Positions 36,758 through 45,594 of a stretch of DNA of 64,000 bases are shown here, one piece after another; the stretch's first letter is position 1, and every line of letters begins with the position of its first letter. The notes beneath the pieces were generated by a model, which was not told the origin of the DNA, searched no databases, and saw only the letters and a list, made by a program, of their open reading frames with translations. The DNA lies in assembly GCA_963711705.1 (NCBI GenBank), contig CAVQFM010000014.1, positions 124,001 through 188,000 of the forward strand. Reading direction: 5' to 3'. The position numbers and the translations under genes were made by a program. The DNA is from RYN-230 sp963711705. Its GTDB lineage: Bacteria > Actinomycetota > Actinomycetes > Streptosporangiales > Streptosporangiaceae.

Positions 36758-38950
36758 TCAGGAACCGTGGGACCGGACTGCCTTCGCATATTCGCTGGGG
36801 ACGTAGGCTAGCGCAGCTAGCGCACGAGCAGCCCGGATGCGGTCAGTGGCGTCATTTTGCCCGCCGGTGAGGCGGGCGGCCCAGCAGAGGGCGAGATCCC
36901 TGGTAATGGTGGCGGAGCGTTCCCCGGGAAGGGCCGGCTGCCCGCGGTCGAGAAGCGGGAAATCATCGAGCATCAGGCGCAGGTCCGCTGCGCCCAGCCC
37001 CCAGGAAACCAGGACCTGGGCGTCGATCTCCGCCCGCCACTCGGACCACTGCCAAAGGTCTTGATCCGAGAGCCGGCCGCCCTGCGTGTCGATGGATGAC
37101 AGCTTCTTCGCCAGTTCCACCAGCCGGTCCGCCACCCTGGTGCCGATCGTGATCGGCGGGAAGGGCAGCGATCTGAGCAGGAAGTAGTTCACGCTGGTAG
37201 TGAGCACCCGGCGGGCGATCCAGTCCAGCGGCAAGCTGTTGGAGATGGCCAGGAACAGCCATGACCGGTCCTCGTTGTCGTCATCGGCGAAGGTGATCGT
37301 CGGCACCTTGTTGCCGCATATCACCTGGGCCGGTATGCGCGCCGCGATAATCGACCGCTCATTCGTCTGGCCGGTCACGTCGCAGAAGCCCACCCGGGGT
37401 GCTTGTATCCGCTGCCGGACGGCTGGTGGCAGCTTCCCCGCGGGAAAGTAGAACTGGGGCTGAGTCTTCCGCTCACCGAACGGCACCGGGCGCCATAGGG
37501 CCCGGCGCCCGGTACCAGTTACATACGCCTTTGCTGCGAAGCGATGCTGGGCTATCATCCGCCCTTCGATAAGCGGGAGATATCCCTCGCCAGCAGCGGC
37601 AGAGAACTGAGTGCGGTCCCGTGTCATATCGACTTCCCGCGCGATACTGGCACGGAAGGGGGAGCCCGGCGCGTCCAGCGCTGTGCCGCGCTGGTGCATG
37701 GCAACGGCGAGATCCCATTCGCTCTTGCCCCGGACTTCAGGGATTGTCAGATCAGGGCGAATCTCCTTGAGGGTGCCCCGGGCGAATCTGGCGGTATGCA
37801 GCACCTGCACGCCGTCGGGCAGCCCGCGGGCCCGCGATAGTTCCACGGGCTGGCCGGTGCTGGCCTTCCTGGCCGTCAGCACGATAAACTTGAAACGCGT
37901 ATCTATGGAAAAGAATTTGGCCCGGTTCTCGACGACGGTAAAATTCATTGAGCCGCAGGTTTCAAACAGCTTCAGCCGCAAGGGCTGCGTACCCTGCGAC
38001 CGGATCAAGCCGGCGGGCAGCAGCAGGCAGCACGTCCCGCCATCCCTGAGCATCTCAAGGGAACAAGCAGCAAATGCCTTGTAAAAATCGAGCTCGCCAG
38101 ACCCGGAAACAGGGTAGCGCTGCACTACGGCCATGGCGTAAGCGGCCCGGCGCGCACGTTCATCACCCAGTGCCTGATGGTCGATGAGGTCCAGCGCATA
38201 ATCGTCGCCGTAGTGGCGGTCATGCCCGTTGGCCCGCATGAACTCATGCCGGGAGACCTTCAGCTTCCCCCATGGCGGATTCCCGACAACGACGTCGAAG
38301 CCCTGCGGGGCAATGTCGGCCCATCCGGGCTTGCCGGCGATGAGGCTGTCCCGGCGGCGCAGCCTGCCGTCCAGTTCGTGCACAGCGGCCAGATCCGCGC
38401 ACAGGGCAGCGAGCGACGCCCGGCAGGCGCGTAGGGCTGCTCCATCCAGATCCGCCGCACACACGCTTTCCGCGACCAGGTCGGTAGCCCGCCGCCGGTC
38501 CCCCCTGGCCGCAGCGAGTACCGACGCAACGAGCAACATGCCCGACCCGGCGGCCAGGTCGATGATCCTCGCGCCGCGGGGCAGGTCGTCCACCACCTGC
38601 TCACCCACGAAGGAGGCCAGCCGGAAGTCCGTGTAGAACGCCCCCTCGGTGCGCTGCTGATGCCGGGACGGCACGCAATGACCCAGCGCGGCAATGGCGA
38701 GCGGAGCCGGCACACTGACCTGATGCAGCTGGCTGACCAGTTCCTCGGCGAAGCTGGTGACGCCGGGTACCGGCGTGGCTGAGTCGGGGAAGGACCGCTG
38801 GTAGCGCTCGAACGACCACCCGGCCAGCAGACTGGCGGCCGCTTCCAGGACGGCCAGGCGGGCAGCCGGGCCACAGGATGCCTCGGCCGACGCCAGGACG
38901 CGGCCGGCGTCGCGCAACAGGGCCTGTTCATGAGTTTCCGGCGGGCTCAT
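36758..38950 (-). CDS. Eco57I-like N6-adenine DNA methyltransferase
   Basis: A 730-residue class I methyltransferase. SAM motif I is IIDLAAGSGMLLVASVLAAA (about residues 129-148), preceded by EGAFYTDFRLASFV. Catalytic motif IV is FDVVVGNPPWGKLKV (about 223-227). A large C-terminal part (FYFPAGKLPPAVRQRIQAPR; VICGNKVPTITFADDD) looks like the Eco57I/TaqI target-recognition region. The first 100 residues are helical, and I see no PD-(D/E)XK motif, so no restriction activity is apparent. It overlaps the stop of the D12 methyltransferase (ATGA). Codon use is less GC-extreme than in the neighbours, suggesting transfer. Confidence 0.85.
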   Translation of the reverse strand: MSPPETHEQALLRDAGRVLASAEASCGPAARLAVLEAAASLLAGWSFERYQRSFPDSATPVPGVTSFAEELVSQLHQVSVPAPLAIAALGHCVPSRHQQRTEGAFYTDFRLASFVGEQVVDDLPRGARIIDLAAGSGMLLVASVLAAARGDRRRATDLVAESVCAADLDGAALRACRASLAALCADLAAVHELDGRLRRRDSLIAGKPGWADIAPQGFDVVVGNPPWGKLKVSRHEFMRANGHDRHYGDDYALDLIDHQALGDERARRAAYAMAVVQRYPVSGSGELDFYKAFAACSLEMLRDGGTCCLLLPAGLIRSQGTQPLRLKLFETCGSMNFTVVENRAKFFSIDTRFKFIVLTARKASTGQPVELSRARGLPDGVQVLHTARFARGTLKEIRPDLTIPEVRGKSEWDLAVAMHQRGTALDAPGSPFRASIAREVDMTRDRTQFSAAAGEGYLPLIEGRMIAQHRFAAKAYVTGTGRRALWRPVPFGERKTQPQFYFPAGKLPPAVRQRIQAPRVGFCDVTGQTNERSIIAARIPAQVICGNKVPTITFADDDNEDRSWLFLAISNSLPLDWIARRVLTTSVNYFLLRSLPFPPITIGTRVADRLVELAKKLSSIDTQGGRLSDQDLWQWSEWRAEIDAQVLVSWGLGAADLRLMLDDFPLLDRGQPALPGERSATITRDLALCWAARLTGGQNDATDRIRAARALAALAYVPSEYAKAVRSHGS

Positions 38951-40014
38951 GCGACGGCCTTGACCTGGCTCGTGGACCCTGGCGAGTGATTAACCGTGGT
39001 GCGCCATACTTCCAGGACATACTCAGAAACAGAATTTCTGTTGGCGGATGCCTGCTCGTTCGGGCGGTATCTTCCAATGGTTGCCACCTCATGGACACGA
39101 AGGTCCCCCATGGCCGCAAGATGGGATTGAAGGTCACTCAGTGAGACGTGCCCTTCGTCACTGTACGAGAGCAGGAGCCGGGGCGTTGGCAGGCTGTCCA
39201 CCAGGGAAATCAGCGCATTGAGGGCCCGCGTCTTGTAGCAGAATGGTGAGCTCTTGTGCTCCCACGGGCGCAGGCCCGTGATCCCGGACACCAGTGGGCT
39301 GTCGCCCTCCGCTATAGTCTCGAGAATATGATAATACGCGGCATACTGCCGCTTAGTATAAGGCGGGTCAAGATAGACGGTGTCGTCCGCCGTCACCGCA
39401 ATCTGGAAGACATCCAGGCAGGAGGCCTCAAATGCCGTTGGCTTTTGACGCAAGGCCCTTGGTACCATCCGCAGCGGCTGACGGGCATTAGCCGTCCAGT
39501 TCCTCAGGAAGCAGCCGTACGTGCCGGCGATATTTGCCACCCGGTTGGTGGCCGCCAGCAAGTCTGCCACCAGGAGCCGCGCTTCGGCCGGCGAGATGGT
39601 CCCGGACGACTCCCAGGTGGCGATCTGCCCGCGGATCGCGTCGATGCGGGCCGCGTTCGCCTCCGTGAAATACCGGCGTTCCACCCCGCGGGCCAGGGAC
39701 GCCGGGGAGTACTCGCGCCAGACGAACCCGCAAGCGCCCGCCAGCCCGTCGAGGGCGGCCGCGGCGGCCTGGTACCCGCCAAGGGCTGCGAATGGCACAT
39801 CGCTGCCGGCCAGCACTTGGGCCGAAGCCGTGGTCACTGAACTCGCGAGATGGTCATTGAGCAGGACTGGCCACTCCAGGTCCGCGGCGTGCCGCGCGAC
39901 GATGCCTGTGCCGCAGAACGCATCGACGAACCGTCCCTGGCCCGGCCAGGGACCGAGTATCGCCGCGATCTGATCGGCAATTCTTGCCTTGGATCCGATG
40001 TACCGGAGTGACAT
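38947..40014 (-). CDS. D12-class N6-adenine DNA methyltransferase
   Basis: A 355-residue enzyme. The N-terminus is MSLRYIGSKARIADQIAAIL, followed by the SAM motif FVDAFCGTGIVARHAAD. The catalytic motif is DDTVYLDPPYTKRQYAAYYH near residue 216 with the family signature QYAxYYHxLET. The C-terminal LLLSYSDEGHVSLSDL fits. It lies first in the operon, followed by the Eco57I-like enzyme with a 4-nt overlap. ATG 40014 has GGGGAG immediately upstream and a stronger GGAGGAGG further back. Like its partner, the gene has visibly lower GC than the flanks. Confidence 0.88.
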   Translation of the reverse strand: MSLRYIGSKARIADQIAAILGPWPGQGRFVDAFCGTGIVARHAADLEWPVLLNDHLASSVTTASAQVLAGSDVPFAALGGYQAAAAALDGLAGACGFVWREYSPASLARGVERRYFTEANAARIDAIRGQIATWESSGTISPAEARLLVADLLAATNRVANIAGTYGCFLRNWTANARQPLRMVPRALRQKPTAFEASCLDVFQIAVTADDTVYLDPPYTKRQYAAYYHILETIAEGDSPLVSGITGLRPWEHKSSPFCYKTRALNALISLVDSLPTPRLLLSYSDEGHVSLSDLQSHLAAMGDLRVHEVATIGRYRPNEQASANRNSVSEYVLEVWRTTVNHSPGSTSQVKAVA

Positions 40015-40238
40015 CTCCCCGCGGTCGCCTCCTCCCCGGTCACCCGCGCGAGGTCGAATCACAGCAGTGTAATTAGGACAAGGACCTCAGGCGGGGACCC
40101 TAGCCGGAGGGTCTGGCACCGGCTGCGTGCGGTACCGTACCGGCCCCCCGGGGCGGTCAGTCACCCGCCGCGGGCAGCCGGTGCGGCCCGGCCACCTGAG
40201 CCGGGGCGCCGGCCGGGGATGCCTGGCGGACCAGGCCG

Positions 40239-41042
40239 TCAGTTCGGCTCGGCTGCCCGGCGGCGGTTGTAGAGACGAACGGCCCAGAGGTAGCTGGCCA
40301 GGGCGATGCCGGCACTCCAGGCGATGGCGGCGATAGCCTGCGCACCGATGGGCCCGCCGGTGAGCAGGGCGCGGACGGTCTGGGTGACCGGGGTGAAGGG
40401 CTCGTATTGGGCGAACTGGCGCAGCCCGGCCGGCATGGTGGCGGTAGCGACGAACCCGCTGGACAGGAACGGCAGCAGGGTGAGGAACATGGGGGTGTTG
40501 CTGGCGGTTTCGACGCTCTTGGCGGCCAGGCCCAGCGCGGCGGACAGCCAGATGAGTGCGAACGCGAACAGCGCGAGCATCCCGGCGGCGGCCAGCCATT
40601 CAAGGGGGCTGGCGTTGGACCGGAAGCCGATGGCCAGGGAAACGCCGGCCACGAGCACGAGGACGGCGAGGGTTTGCAGCAGGCTGCCGATCACGTGGCC
40701 GGTGAGCACGGCGCCCCGCGAAATGGCCATGGTGCGGAATCGGTCTATGATGCCGCCGGTCATGTCGCTGGCGACGGAGATCGCGGTGCCGAGGGCGGCG
40801 GATGCCACGGTGATGATCAGGATGCCGGGAACGACGTAGGTGAGGTAGGCGTCGCGGCCGCCGGCGCCGTGCCCGCCGAGGCCGGAGCCGAGCTGGCCGC
40901 CGAAGACGTAGACGAACAGCAGCAGGAACACGATCGGGAAGCCAGCCAGCATCAGCGTCAGCGACGGGTAGCGCAGCTGGTGTTTGAGGTTGCGGCGCAG
41001 CATCGTCGCCGAATCGGCGAACGTGTAGGCGAGGGAGGTCAT
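40239..41042 (-). CDS. ABC-2 type exporter permease (DrrB-like)
   Basis: A 267-residue permease with six predicted helices: PSLTLMLAGFPIVFLLLFVY, YVVPGILIITVASAALGTAI, the ABC-2 signature region DMTGGIIDRFRTMAISRGAV, and C-terminal LPFLSSGFVATATMPAGLRQ then FAQYEPFTPVTQTVRALLTG. It matches daunorubicin-resistance DrrB-type permeases. Its ATG overlaps the stop of the ATPase gene by 4 nt. It probably exports a hydrophobic drug or lipid together with the ATPase. Confidence 0.9.
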   Translation of the reverse strand: MTSLAYTFADSATMLRRNLKHQLRYPSLTLMLAGFPIVFLLLFVYVFGGQLGSGLGGHGAGGRDAYLTYVVPGILIITVASAALGTAISVASDMTGGIIDRFRTMAISRGAVLTGHVIGSLLQTLAVLVLVAGVSLAIGFRSNASPLEWLAAAGMLALFAFALIWLSAALGLAAKSVETASNTPMFLTLLPFLSSGFVATATMPAGLRQFAQYEPFTPVTQTVRALLTGGPIGAQAIAAIAWSAGIALASYLWAVRLYNRRRAAEPN

Positions 41043-42019
41043 GGCTGGAGGGCTTCCTCTTCCTGGCGGGTGGTGGCTTCGGTGGTGGCGTGGCCGGTGA
41101 CGGCGAAGAACACGTCATCGAGATCAGGCGTGTGGATCGACAGGTGCTCAACGGTGATGCGGGCGTCGTCCAGCTCGTCGAGCACACGGCGCAGCGAGGC
41201 GACGCTGCCGTCGCCGGGGACCTGCAGAATCAGCTGATCGTCGTCCGGGGTGGCGTTCGGGATCATGCTGACCGCCGCGCGCAGGGCGTCTGGATGGGCG
41301 AACTGGAGCTGGATGTGCCCGCCAGGGATGCGGCGCTTCAGTTCGGCGGGGGTACCTTCGGCGACGATCAGCCCATGATCTAGCACCGCGACATAGTCGG
41401 CCAGCTGGTCGGCCTCGTCGAGGTACTGGGTGGTGAGGAAGATCGTCACGCCGTCGGTGGCCAGTTCCCGGATGATCTGCCACATGGTGCGGCGGCTGCG
41501 CGGGTCGAGCCCGGTGGTGGGCTCGTCGAGAAAGATCACTGACGGGTTGCCGACCAAGGTCATCGCCAGGTCCAGCCTGCGCCGCATCCCGCCGGAGTAG
41601 GTCGATAGCGGCTTGCGCGCGGCGCCAGTCAGGTCGAACCGCTCGAGCAGCTCGGCGACCCGGCGGCGGCCAGCCTGGCGGCCAAGGTGACGAAGGTCGG
41701 CCATCAGGCGCAGGTTCTCCTCGCCGGTGAGCAGGTTGTCCACCGCGGAGAACTGGCCGGTGACGCCAATCAGGGCGCGCACCGCGTCCGGATCGGTGAC
41801 CACGTCGTGCCCGCCGACCCGGATGTCGCCGCCGTCGGCCGGGATCAGGGTCGAGAGGATGCGCACCATCGTCGTCTTGCCGGCACCGTTCGGCCCGAGC
41901 AGGGCGAAGATGGTGCCTTCGGCGACCGTGAGGTCGACCCCGTCGAGCACGATGTGCTCGCCGAAGGATTTGCGCACGGCGCGGGTGCTGATCGCCGGTG
42001 CGGTCAGGGTGATCGTCAC
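41039..42019 (-). CDS. ABC exporter ATP-binding protein (DrrA-like)
   Basis: A 326-residue ATPase. Walker A is FALLGPNGAGKTTMVRILST, the signature is LSTYSGGMRRRLDLAMTLVG, and Walker B is VIFLDEPTTGLDPRSRRTMW with TTQYLDEADQLAD. A C-terminal regulatory domain (HIQLQFAHPDALRAAV) follows, as in DrrA. GTG 42019 follows GAGGAAACCC. It is the middle gene of regulator-ATPase-permease, on one transcript starting from the palindromic operator at 42559-42590. Confidence 0.93.
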   Translation of the reverse strand: MTITLTAPAISTRAVRKSFGEHIVLDGVDLTVAEGTIFALLGPNGAGKTTMVRILSTLIPADGGDIRVGGHDVVTDPDAVRALIGVTGQFSAVDNLLTGEENLRLMADLRHLGRQAGRRRVAELLERFDLTGAARKPLSTYSGGMRRRLDLAMTLVGNPSVIFLDEPTTGLDPRSRRTMWQIIRELATDGVTIFLTTQYLDEADQLADYVAVLDHGLIVAEGTPAELKRRIPGGHIQLQFAHPDALRAAVSMIPNATPDDDQLILQVPGDGSVASLRRVLDELDDARITVEHLSIHTPDLDDVFFAVTGHATTEATTRQEEEALQP

Positions 42020-42033
42020 GGGTTTCCTCGCTT

Positions 42034-42537
42034 TCAGTGCTGCGGTGGGATGCCGGGGAGTTCGCCGGCGGCGCGCAGCGCCTCGTGGTGGGCTTTCCAG
42101 TCCTTCTCTAGCTCCGGCAGCCGCGCTACCAGGAAGTCCGCGAACGCCGCCCACTCCAGCAGCACCGCCCGCCGCTCGGGCGGCGTGCCGGCCAGCAGCG
42201 CCAGGCCTTCGCGCGCCAGATCGCCCTGCTCCTGGTACTCGGTCACGTCGAAGCCCGTCGACCGGGGCGCGGTCACGTCGATCCAGATGCGGTCCATCCG
42301 CTCCCCCGCAGCCCGCGAGCGCCGGATCAGGCCCAGAGTGTCCAGGGTCTTGACCGCACCGGCAATCGCGCTCCGGCTGGCCAGCAACGCCTCGGCCAGC
42401 TCCGCGATGCTCTGCTCGCGCGGGTCGCAGATCGCCAGATAGCCCAGCAGCCGGCCCACCATTGGCGCCATGCCGTAGCGGCGGGCATAGAGACGGCCGG
42501 CGTGGTCAGCGAACGTGATCTCAGCATCAGTCGGCAT
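42034..42537 (-). CDS. MarR/GbsR-type transcriptional regulator of the ABC exporter
   Basis: A 167-residue winged-helix regulator. It has EITFADHAGRLYARRYGMAP, GYLAICDPREQSIAELAEAL, the recognition helix SRSAIAGAVKTLDTLGLIRR and wing SRAAGERMDRIWIDVT, followed by a C-terminal dimerisation helix (WKAHHEALRAAGELPGIPPQH, shown in part by its last residues). The GbsR-like form is typical of regulators leading DrrAB-type operons. It lies 14 nt before the ATPase gene. A perfect palindrome 22 nt upstream of its ATG is the likely autoregulatory site. Confidence 0.88.
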   Translation of the reverse strand: MPTDAEITFADHAGRLYARRYGMAPMVGRLLGYLAICDPREQSIAELAEALLASRSAIAGAVKTLDTLGLIRRSRAAGERMDRIWIDVTAPRSTGFDVTEYQEQGDLAREGLALLAGTPPERRAVLLEWAAFADFLVARLPELEKDWKAHHEALRAAGELPGIPPQH

Positions 42538-42558
42538 GCGCAAGAGATTACAGGCAGA

Positions 42559-42590
42559 ACTGAGATAACACAAATTTGTGTTATCTCAGT
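42559..42590. promoter_or_regulatory. Perfect 32-bp palindromic operator upstream of the MarR-ABC operon
   Basis: The left arm ACTGAGATAACACAAA (42559-42574) is followed with no spacer by its exact reverse complement TTTGTGTTATCTCAGT (42575-42590). The AT-rich palindrome stands in otherwise very GC-rich DNA and ends 22 nt before the regulator's ATG. The palindrome may also overlap promoter elements. Between it and the EamA gene (42591-42985) I see only a weak 45-codon minus-strand frame ending at 42628, which I do not call. Confidence 0.85.
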
Positions 42591-42985
42591 CTTCCCGGTT
42601 CGGGCTTCGGCCACGCTAGTGGGCAAGTCAGCGGGTGGCGTTGATCGCTTCGATGGCTTGGCGGAGGTAGCCGACCTTCCGGCGCCAGCCCCGGCCCGGC
42701 CAGCGGGGGTAGCCGGGGCTGCCCACTGGCCGGTCCCGCTGCTCGGGCGCGACCGGCTCGGCCAAGCGCAGATCGGGACATCACGCTCCCGTTCGGTTAT
42801 CCGCCGGCCGGGCGCGGCCACCCGCCGTCACAGTCGGCGTTCCAGTACGACATTCTGGCGGGAATGCCCGCCAGCGGCCACGTGAGCGGTGCCCGGCTAC
42901 TGGAATGTCCCCGGTCCCGTCATGGCGCCGCGCGGCGGGATGACCTGAACCCCAGCCACCGGCGGCACGGGACGGAGGACCGGCG

Positions 42986-43941
42986 ATGCTCGCGATCGTG
43001 CTCGCCCTGGCCGCAGCCGTCAGCTTCAGCGCGTCCGACTACGCGGCTGGGCTGGCCACCCGCCGGGCCAGCGTGGTGCGGGTCACGCTGGTCACCGAGC
43101 TGACCCATACCGCGCTGATCTTGTGCCTTATCCCGCTCGTCAGCCGCCAGACTCCGTCGCTGGCGTCGCTGGCCTGGGGGGCCCTGGCCGGGATCAGCGG
43201 CCTGGCCGGGGCGATGGCTCTGTACCTGGGATTCCGGCATGCCGCGTTCAGCATCGCCAGCTCGATCAGTGCGGTGGGTTCGGCCGCCTTCTCCGTGCTG
43301 GCCGGCCTGCTGTTCGGGGAGCGGCCCGGCGCGCTGTCCCTGGCCGGCATCGCGCTGGCGCTGCCCGCGATCGCGGCCGTATCCGCGAGCACCGGCAGTG
43401 CCGAGTCCGGCTCGGCCCACCCCGGCCGGCCGGGCCCAGCGCCGGCCCGCCCGGTCCCGGCGATACCGGCGACACTGAGCCGGCCGGGCGGGCCGGGCCG
43501 GCCGGACGCGGGCTGAGCGGCCATAGCGCCGGGGTCATCTGGGGGCTGGTCGCTGGCGCGGCGTTCGGGCTGTACTTCATCAGCCTCAATCAGGCCGGGT
43601 CGGCCACTGACGCCTGGCCGCTGGCTGCCTCGGGAGTGACCGCGCTGGTCGCCATCACCGTGGTGGCCGTGGTGACCCGGCAGCTCAAACCGCCGCCACC
43701 CGGGACGCGGTGGCTCTCCGCGCTGACCGGGATCACCGCCGCAGCCGGCACCTTCACCTTCTTCCTGGCCACCCACCGGGGCCTGCTGGCCATCACGGCC
43801 GTCATCACGTCGCTCTACCCGGCCGGGACGATCCTGCTGGCCCGCGTGCTGTCCGGGGAGCGGCTGACCAAGGTCCGGCTCGCCGGGCTCGGCCTGGCCG
43901 CCGCGTCTGTCGTCCTGATCGCGTTCAGCGGGGTCGGCTAG
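42986..43941 (+). CDS. EamA/DMT-family transporter, frameshifted
   Basis: A ten-helix drug/metabolite transporter of about 315 residues. The first half begins MLAIVLALAAAVSFSASDYA and has LGFRHAAFSIASSISAVGSA and LLFGERPGALSLAGIALALP. The frame changes somewhere between about 43395 and 43516 in a Pro/Gly-rich linker. The second half reads GVIWGLVAGAAFGLYFISLN, TSLYPAGTILLARVLSGERL and LAGLGLAAASVVLIAFSGVG. Both EamA repeats are present. GGAGG precedes ATG 42986. Substrate unknown. Confidence 0.72.
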
Positions 43942-44064
43942 CGGGGGCCGCCCGGCAGCGCCGCCAAACTGGGATGGCTGGCGGTCTCGCTTCGCCCGCT
44001 GGCGGCTGGGATGCTGGTGCCGGGCCCGCGGTCAGCGTGGGCACCTCGCGGGGGGAGATGGCAC

Positions 44065-44499
44065 ATGCCGGGGCAGATTCCAGCGGGAGACATCCATCAC
44101 CTGAGGCTGACCGTGACCGATGTGGCGCGGAGCCGCCAGTTCTACACCAGCCTGCTCGGCTTCGAGGTGGCCGTGGAATCACCGCAGCCGGGCGATCCCG
44201 CCGCCGCCGAGGTGTTCAAGATCCTCTTCGGTGGCTGCGTGATGATCCGTGGCAACCTGCTGATGGGCCTGCGGCCGATGGCGCCCGAGAGCGACCGGTT
44301 CGACCCCGACCGGGTGGGCCTGGACCATCTCAGCTTCAGCGTGGCCAGCCGCGCGGATCTGGAGCAGGCCATCCAGCTGTTCGACGAGCACGGGGTGACC
44401 CACGGCGAGATCACCACGCTGCCGTCGTTCGGCATTGACGTGCTCTCGTTTGAGGATCCCGACGGCATGCAGCTGGAGCTGACCGCACCCACCGCCTAG
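44065..44499 (+). CDS. VOC-family (glyoxalase/bleomycin-resistance fold) protein
   Basis: A 144-residue protein with two beta-alpha-beta-beta-beta modules: IHHLRLTVTDVARSRQFYTS with LLGFEV, and VGLDHLSFSVASRADLEQAI with LSFEDPDGMQLELTAP. The His and Glu at metal-ligand positions (IHHL; QLEL) are kept. GGGGAG lies 7 nt before ATG 44065. The exact function cannot be assigned; many such proteins are isomerases, dioxygenases or antibiotic binders. Confidence 0.85.
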   Translation: MPGQIPAGDIHHLRLTVTDVARSRQFYTSLLGFEVAVESPQPGDPAAAEVFKILFGGCVMIRGNLLMGLRPMAPESDRFDPDRVGLDHLSFSVASRADLEQAIQLFDEHGVTHGEITTLPSFGIDVLSFEDPDGMQLELTAPTA

Positions 44500-44519
44500 C
44501 CCGGCCAGCGTCAGGCCCG

Positions 44520-45173
44520 TCAGACCAGCAGGGTGCAGCCGACCGCGAAGGCCAGGATGCTGCCGATCAGCCACAGGCCGGCCCATACGATTCGCGGCAC
44601 GCTGGTCCGGGCGCGGAGCTTGGCAGCGTCGAAGGCCCTGGTGCCGTGCTCGAATACCACGCGCAGCCCGCTCATCAGAAGGAGCCAGGTGAGCGAATAT
44701 GCCGTTACCGCCTGCAGGAATGACGGCGCATATCTCGCCACCACGAATAAGAAAAGGCCAAGGCTGATGACCGAGACGCCCCCAAAGAATCCGCGGACCG
44801 AGCACAGGAGAATAAGCAGCAGGACCACACCAGCCCACAGGACAGGCACGATCTGGTCATGCTCGATCATTGCCGCCGCGACGAGCCCGCACACGCTCGG
44901 GCCCAGGTAGCCAGCGAATCCGGCGAAGATGCCGCCGCCCTCGGCGTAGCCCGTCTCGCCGGTGCCGTCGCTGTTCAGTTTCACGTAGTCGGCGGTGCCG
45001 CCCATGCAGGAATTGGCGAGCACATGGGCACCTTCGTGGGCCATCACCCCGACGTGCTGCAGTACTGTCCAGAACAAAATGATCGCGGCTAGGACGGCTA
45101 GCCCTAAGAATCCGGCAATAGGCCCGGGCAGCCGTTGTACTAATTGTGCCGACACCGAAGACATCGCAGTCAT
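44520..45173 (-). CDS. M50B-like membrane metallopeptidase family protein
   Basis: A 217-residue membrane protein with five or six helices. The first is followed by VGVMAHEGAHVLANSCMGGT, holding the HExxH motif in the form HEGAH of PF13398-type M50B proteins. A GYLGPSVCGLVAAAMIE helix follows, which in the family carries the Asp/Asn-Pro-Gly motif but here lacks an obvious acidic residue, so proteolytic activity is doubtful. The lower-GC codon use stands out. It is convergent with the VOC gene. Confidence 0.75.
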   Translation of the reverse strand: MTAMSSVSAQLVQRLPGPIAGFLGLAVLAAIILFWTVLQHVGVMAHEGAHVLANSCMGGTADYVKLNSDGTGETGYAEGGGIFAGFAGYLGPSVCGLVAAAMIEHDQIVPVLWAGVVLLLILLCSVRGFFGGVSVISLGLFLFVVARYAPSFLQAVTAYSLTWLLLMSGLRVVFEHGTRAFDAAKLRARTSVPRIVWAGLWLIGSILAFAVGCTLLV

Positions 45174-45284
45174 CGCCCCTCCACTTGACTGCGGTTATCC
45201 CACCCAGAAATTAAGTGTAGAGATCGGCCCGGGGAAAGTCATCCGGCCCGCGGCTGGGAAAACACACCCGGGGCGGCCACGGGT

Positions 45285-45390
45285 GGCCCGCCGCTTTGGC
45301 AGCTGACCGGCCAGGTCCAGGGCGGCCAGGCAGCCGAACGTCATGGCCGGCCCGATCGTCGCCCCCGCGCCGGCCAGCCGCTGCTGTTCT
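45285..45390 (-). pseudogene. C-terminal remnant of an FAD-dependent dehydrogenase
   Basis: The minus strand reads LAGAGATIGPAMTFGCLAAL then DLAGQLPKRR. GAGATxGPAMTFGxLAA is the C-terminal FAD-binding signature of the fumarate reductase/3-ketosteroid dehydrogenase flavoprotein group. Nothing further upstream matches. On the plus strand 45393-45491 reads FTGTAARIADGPPEVVDTLL then AWPRHTDWM stop, a second coding-like tail I cannot assign. Apart from these and the inverted repeat at 45520, the 45174-45594 gap shows no gene. Confidence 0.35.
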
Positions 45391-45519
45391 GCCGGGGCCG
45401 GTTCACTGGCACCGCGGCGCGGATCGCCGACGGGCCGCCCGAGGTGGTCGATACCCTGCTCGCGTGGCCCAGACATACCGACTGGATGTAGCGTCCGCCG
45501 GCGCACCGCGGGACGGCGG

Positions 45520-45571
45520 CCAAGTGTGGGCGGAAAGCGTCGTGAGCACAGCGGTTTCCGTCCACACTTGG
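45520..45571. repeat. Dispersed inverted-repeat element, copy A
   Basis: CCAAGTGTGGGCGGAAA at the left pairs with TTTCCGTCCACACTTGG at the right around a short loop, with one mismatch. A second element with the same right arm, including the identical CGGTTTCCGTCCACACTTG, lies at 49135-49182. The shared arm and hairpin form suggest a REP-like or MITE-like repeat family. This copy sits 24 nt before the NUDIX start. Confidence 0.65.
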
Positions 45572-45594
45572 CACTGGCCGGGGGTGCGCCGGTA

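Noticed and set aside
36100..40014. A BREX or DISARM defence system
   Set aside because: Neither the PglZ, BrxC and Lon set nor the DrmA/DrmB set is present around the methyltransferases; only the methyltransferases and a small kinase are found.
42628..42765. Minus-strand 45-codon frame ending KVGYLRQAIEAINATR
   Set aside because: Only the last 17 residues look protein-like, there is no ribosome binding site, and a TTG start would be needed. Evidence is too weak to call a gene.
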